Assembly: GCA_030744625.1 (NCBI GenBank)
Contig: JASLQF010000015.1
Location: 1-41,514 of the forward strand
DNA: 41,514 nt
Direction of reading: 5' to 3'
DNA from: Rhodospirillales bacterium
Lineage (GTDB): Bacteria > Pseudomonadota > Alphaproteobacteria > Rhodospirillales > JASLQF01
The notes under the pieces are model-generated. The model saw nothing but the letters and a program-made list of their open reading frames with translations. It had not been told where the DNA came from and did no database searches. A program made the position numbers and the translations under genes. This document shows positions 39,180 through 41,514 of the stretch, one piece after another (within the stretch, counting starts at the first letter, position 1; each line of letters opens with the position of its first letter).

Positions 39180-40855
39180 CGGCCAAGGCTTCCCTGCCGA
39201 AGACCGAACTCGTCTTCGTGCCACTCGGTGGCACCGGCGAGATCGGTATGAACCTCAACCTTTACGGCCTCGGCCCGGCGGGGGCGGAGCGCTGGCTGAT
39301 GGTCGACCTGGGCGTCACCTTCGGCGGTGGCGACCAGCCGGGCGTCGACGTCATCACGCCCGACCCCACCTTCATCGCCGAGCGCCGCGACGCCCTCGAG
39401 GGACTGGTCATCACCCACGCCCACGAGGATCACCTGGGCGCCGTGCCCTATCTCTGGGAGCGCCTGCGGTGTCCCGTTTACGCGACGCCGTTCACCGCCT
39501 CGATCTTGCGGCGCAAGCTCCGCGAGGTCGACCTCGAGGGCGAAGTGCCACTCACCGAGGTGGCGCTCGGCGCGAGGTTCTCGGTGGGGCCGTTCGATCT
39601 GGAATTCATCACCGTCACCCACTCCATCCCCGAGCCCAATGCCGTCGCCATCCGCACGCCGGTGGGCACGGTGCTGCACACCGGCGACTGGAAGTTCGAC
39701 CCCGGTCCCGTGCTCGGGCCGACGGCGGACGAAGAGGCGCTGGGACGCCTCGGCGACGAGGGCGTGCTGGCCATGGTCTGCGATTCCACCAACGCGCTGG
39801 AACCCGGCACCTCGGGATCGGAGGCCGATCTGTTGCCCAGGCTCGGCGAGCTGATCGGCCGCGCCAAGGGGCGCGTCGCCGTCGCCTGCTTCGCCACCAA
39901 CGTGGCGCGCCTCGAGACCATCGCGGCGGCGGCCGCCGCCCAGGGCCGCGACGTGGTGCTGGCCGGAAGATCGTTGAAGCGCGTCGACAAGGCGGCCCGC
40001 GAGAACGGCTACTTGGCCGAGGTGCCGGCCTTTATCGACGAGAACGATGCCGGCTACCTGCCCGCCGACAAGATGGTGCTCATCTGCACGGGTAGCCAGG
40101 GCGAGTCACGGGCGGCACTCAGCCGCATCGCCGCCGGCGATCACCCCAACATTGCGCTCGGCGAGGGCGATACCGTCATCTTTTCGTCGCGTGTCATCCC
40201 CGGCAACGAGGTCGCCATCGCCGGCGTGCAGAATGCCTTGACCCGGCGCGGCGTCGAAATGGTGACCTGGAAGGACGACCTCGTCCACGTCTCCGGGCAT
40301 CCGGCGCGCGACGAGCTGGCGCGTATGTACGCCCTGGCGCGTCCACGCATCGCCGTTCCCGTCCACGGCGAAGCGCGCCATCTGGTGGCCCACGCCGAGC
40401 TTGCCCGCCAATGCCAGGTTGCGGAAGCCGTGGTCGCCGAGAACGGCGCCGTGGTGCGCCTCGCCCCCGGGGCGGCCGGCATCATCGACCACGTCCCGGT
40501 GGGGCGCCTCTATGTGGATGGCAAGCGCCTGCTGCCCGCCGACGGCGCGGTGGTGCGCCAGCGCGCCCGAGCGCTGCATGGCGGTGCCGCCGTGGTGACC
40601 GTGGTCCTCGACGACGTCGGCCTCGCCGCCGAGCCCGAGCTCACCACCATCGGGCTTCTCGATGGCGCCGACGGGGACGGCGCCACCGAGGAAACGGTGC
40701 GGAACGCCATTCGCCGGGAGATTGACGGCATGGCTGCGCGCCTCCAACGCGACGACGATGCCGTGCGCGAGGCCGTGCGCCTTGCGGCGCGCCGTGTTTT
40801 CCGCGAAAGTCTCGGCAAGAAGCCGGTGACCACGGTGCATCTGGTGCGCGTTTAG
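39176..40855 (+). CDS. rnj: ribonuclease J
   Basis: The 559-residue protein is a metallo-beta-lactamase/beta-CASP ribonuclease with expected 5'-exo and endonuclease activity in rRNA maturation and mRNA decay. The zinc motif His-Ala-His-Glu-Asp-His-Leu-Gly starts at residue 81. Further ligands lie in Thr-His-Ser-Ile-Pro-Glu and His-Thr-Gly-Asp-Trp-Lys-Phe-Asp. The beta-CASP part includes Cys-Thr-Gly-Ser-Gln-Gly-Glu and Val-His-Gly-Glu-Ala-Arg-His-Leu. The start ATG overlaps the coaX stop. RNase J beside coaX is typical of alphaproteobacteria, which use it in addition to RNase E. Confidence 0.95.
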   Translation: MTAKASLPKTELVFVPLGGTGEIGMNLNLYGLGPAGAERWLMVDLGVTFGGGDQPGVDVITPDPTFIAERRDALEGLVITHAHEDHLGAVPYLWERLRCPVYATPFTASILRRKLREVDLEGEVPLTEVALGARFSVGPFDLEFITVTHSIPEPNAVAIRTPVGTVLHTGDWKFDPGPVLGPTADEEALGRLGDEGVLAMVCDSTNALEPGTSGSEADLLPRLGELIGRAKGRVAVACFATNVARLETIAAAAAAQGRDVVLAGRSLKRVDKAARENGYLAEVPAFIDENDAGYLPADKMVLICTGSQGESRAALSRIAAGDHPNIALGEGDTVIFSSRVIPGNEVAIAGVQNALTRRGVEMVTWKDDLVHVSGHPARDELARMYALARPRIAVPVHGEARHLVAHAELARQCQVAEAVVAENGAVVRLAPGAAGIIDHVPVGRLYVDGKRLLPADGAVVRQRARALHGGAAVVTVVLDDVGLAAEPELTTIGLLDGADGDGATEETVRNAIRREIDGMAARLQRDDDAVREAVRLAARRVFRESLGKKPVTTVHLVRV

Positions 40856-40870
40856 GAAGGGGCTCGGGAC

Positions 40871-41281
40871 ATGCTCGGCAGAATCAATCACGTGGCCCTT
40901 GCCGTGCCCGACCTGGAGGCGGCCGTCGCCACCTATCGCGACACCCTGGGCGTCAAGGTTTCCGAACCCAAGGACCTGCCCAAGGAAGGGGTGACCACGG
41001 TATTCGTCGAGTTCGCCGGCGAGACCGCACATGTCGAACTCCTACACCCGCTCGGCGAGAACTCGCCCATCGCCAGGTTCCTGGAGCAGAATCCGCATGG
41101 CGGCATGCACCACGTATGCTACGAGGTCGACGACGTCATCGTCGCCCGCGACCGCCTGAAGGGGGAGGGCATGCGTGTCCTGGGCGACGGGGAGCCACGC
41201 ATCGGCGCCCACGGAAAACCGATACTGTTCCTCCATCCCAAGGACTTCCACGGCACCCTGATCGAGCTGCAACAGGCTTGA
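40871..41281 (+). CDS. mce: methylmalonyl-CoA epimerase
   Basis: The 136-residue VOC-fold protein interconverts the two epimers of methylmalonyl-CoA in the propionyl-CoA to succinyl-CoA route. The metal ligands typical of the family are visible: the His in Ile-Asn-His-Val-Ala-Leu-Ala near residue 6, the Glu/His part of His-Val-Glu-Leu-Leu-His-Pro near 56, Met-His-His-Val-Cys-Tyr-Glu-Val near 80, and the Glu in Leu-Ile-Glu-Leu-Gln near 132. Length is standard. It lies 15 bases after rnj in the same run of genes. The mutase and propionyl-CoA carboxylase are not in this window. Confidence 0.95.
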   Translation: MLGRINHVALAVPDLEAAVATYRDTLGVKVSEPKDLPKEGVTTVFVEFAGETAHVELLHPLGENSPIARFLEQNPHGGMHHVCYEVDDVIVARDRLKGEGMRVLGDGEPRIGAHGKPILFLHPKDFHGTLIELQQA

Positions 41282-41287
41282 ATTCCC

Positions 41288-41514
41288 ATGGGGTGGACGA
41301 CGGGTCTGGCTGTTTACGGGCTCATCTGGTGGGTGACGCTGTTCATGGTGCTGCCCTGGGGCAACCGGCCCATCGACGCCGAGGACATCGAGAAGGGCCA
41401 GGCCTCGAGCGCGCCAAAACGGCCGCGCATCCTCATCAAACTGGCCGCCAACACGGTTCTTTCCGGGCTCATCTGGTTGGCTTTCTATTGGGTCATGGAG
41501 GCCGGGCTGGTTTC
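41288..41514 (+). CDS. DUF1467-like small membrane protein, 3' end outside window
   Basis: The visible 75 codons start at ATG 41288, six bases after mce. They encode one hydrophobic helix (Val-Tyr-Gly-Leu-Ile-Trp-Trp-Val-Thr-Leu-Phe), then Leu-Pro-Trp-Gly-Asn-Arg-Pro, a short charged loop (Ala-Glu-Asp-Ile-Glu-Lys-Gly), basic Pro-Lys-Arg-Pro-Arg and a second hydrophobic helix. This is the layout of the DUF1467 family, short two-helix inner-membrane proteins commonly encoded after mce in alphaproteobacteria. Function is unknown. The frame is still open at the window end. Confidence 0.8.
   Translation, partial: MGWTTGLAVYGLIWWVTLFMVLPWGNRPIDAEDIEKGQASSAPKRPRILIKLAANTVLSGLIWLAFYWVMEAGLV

Overview
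The window is a GC-rich (roughly 65-70% G+C by eye) alphaproteobacterial chromosome segment, most like Rhodospirillales or a relative. This rests on three things: the imuA-imuB-dnaE2 cassette with a GTTC-N7-GTTC type LexA box, the tig-clpP-clpX-lon-hup series followed by tRNA-Val and tRNA-Asp, and a complete nuoA-N operon that runs straight into birA, coaX, an RNase J gene, a methylmalonyl-CoA epimerase gene and a DUF1467-type gene. These placements are from memory of gene order and protein families; no database was searched.

Layout. 1-800: a gene start leaving the left edge (possibly a transposase) behind a LexA-like box, a doubtful AT-richer small ORF, and a CopD-like membrane protein. 885-6336 (minus): the SOS mutasome operon imuA-imuB-dnaE2, with a LexA box at 6371-6385. 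dnaE2 carries a 70-bp patch of only 17% G+C that stays in frame. 6446-10433: a diheme cytochrome c behind an FNR/FixK-like box, a 10-bp tandem repeat, the NAD(P)HX repair enzyme and malonyl-CoA decarboxylase. 10536-17466: tRNA-Leu, then protein quality control (trigger factor, ClpP, ClpX, Lon) and the nucleoid protein HU with a clear terminator.

17467-22881 is the accessory part. It holds a shredded IS1380-type transposase, the first part of a VOC/glyoxalase-like gene, and then an intact four-gene operon: a MoaD/ThiS-like protein ending in Gly-Gly, a Mo-bisPGD oxidoreductase without a Tat signal, a four-cluster ferredoxin subunit and an NrfD/DmsC-type membrane anchor. It reads as an inserted redox module of unknown substrate placed between hup and the tRNA-Val/tRNA-Asp pair, and is the best candidate here for an undescribed system.

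23408-37624 encodes all 14 separate subunits of respiratory complex I, tightly packed and often overlapping. 37621-41514 continues, probably as the same transcript, with biotin protein ligase, type III pantothenate kinase, RNase J, methylmalonyl-CoA epimerase and the start of a small membrane protein. Together the window covers energy conservation (complex I, cytochrome c, a molybdoenzyme), proteostasis, SOS mutagenesis and acyl-CoA/cofactor metabolism (biotin ligase, pantothenate kinase, malonyl-CoA decarboxylase, methylmalonyl-CoA epimerase).
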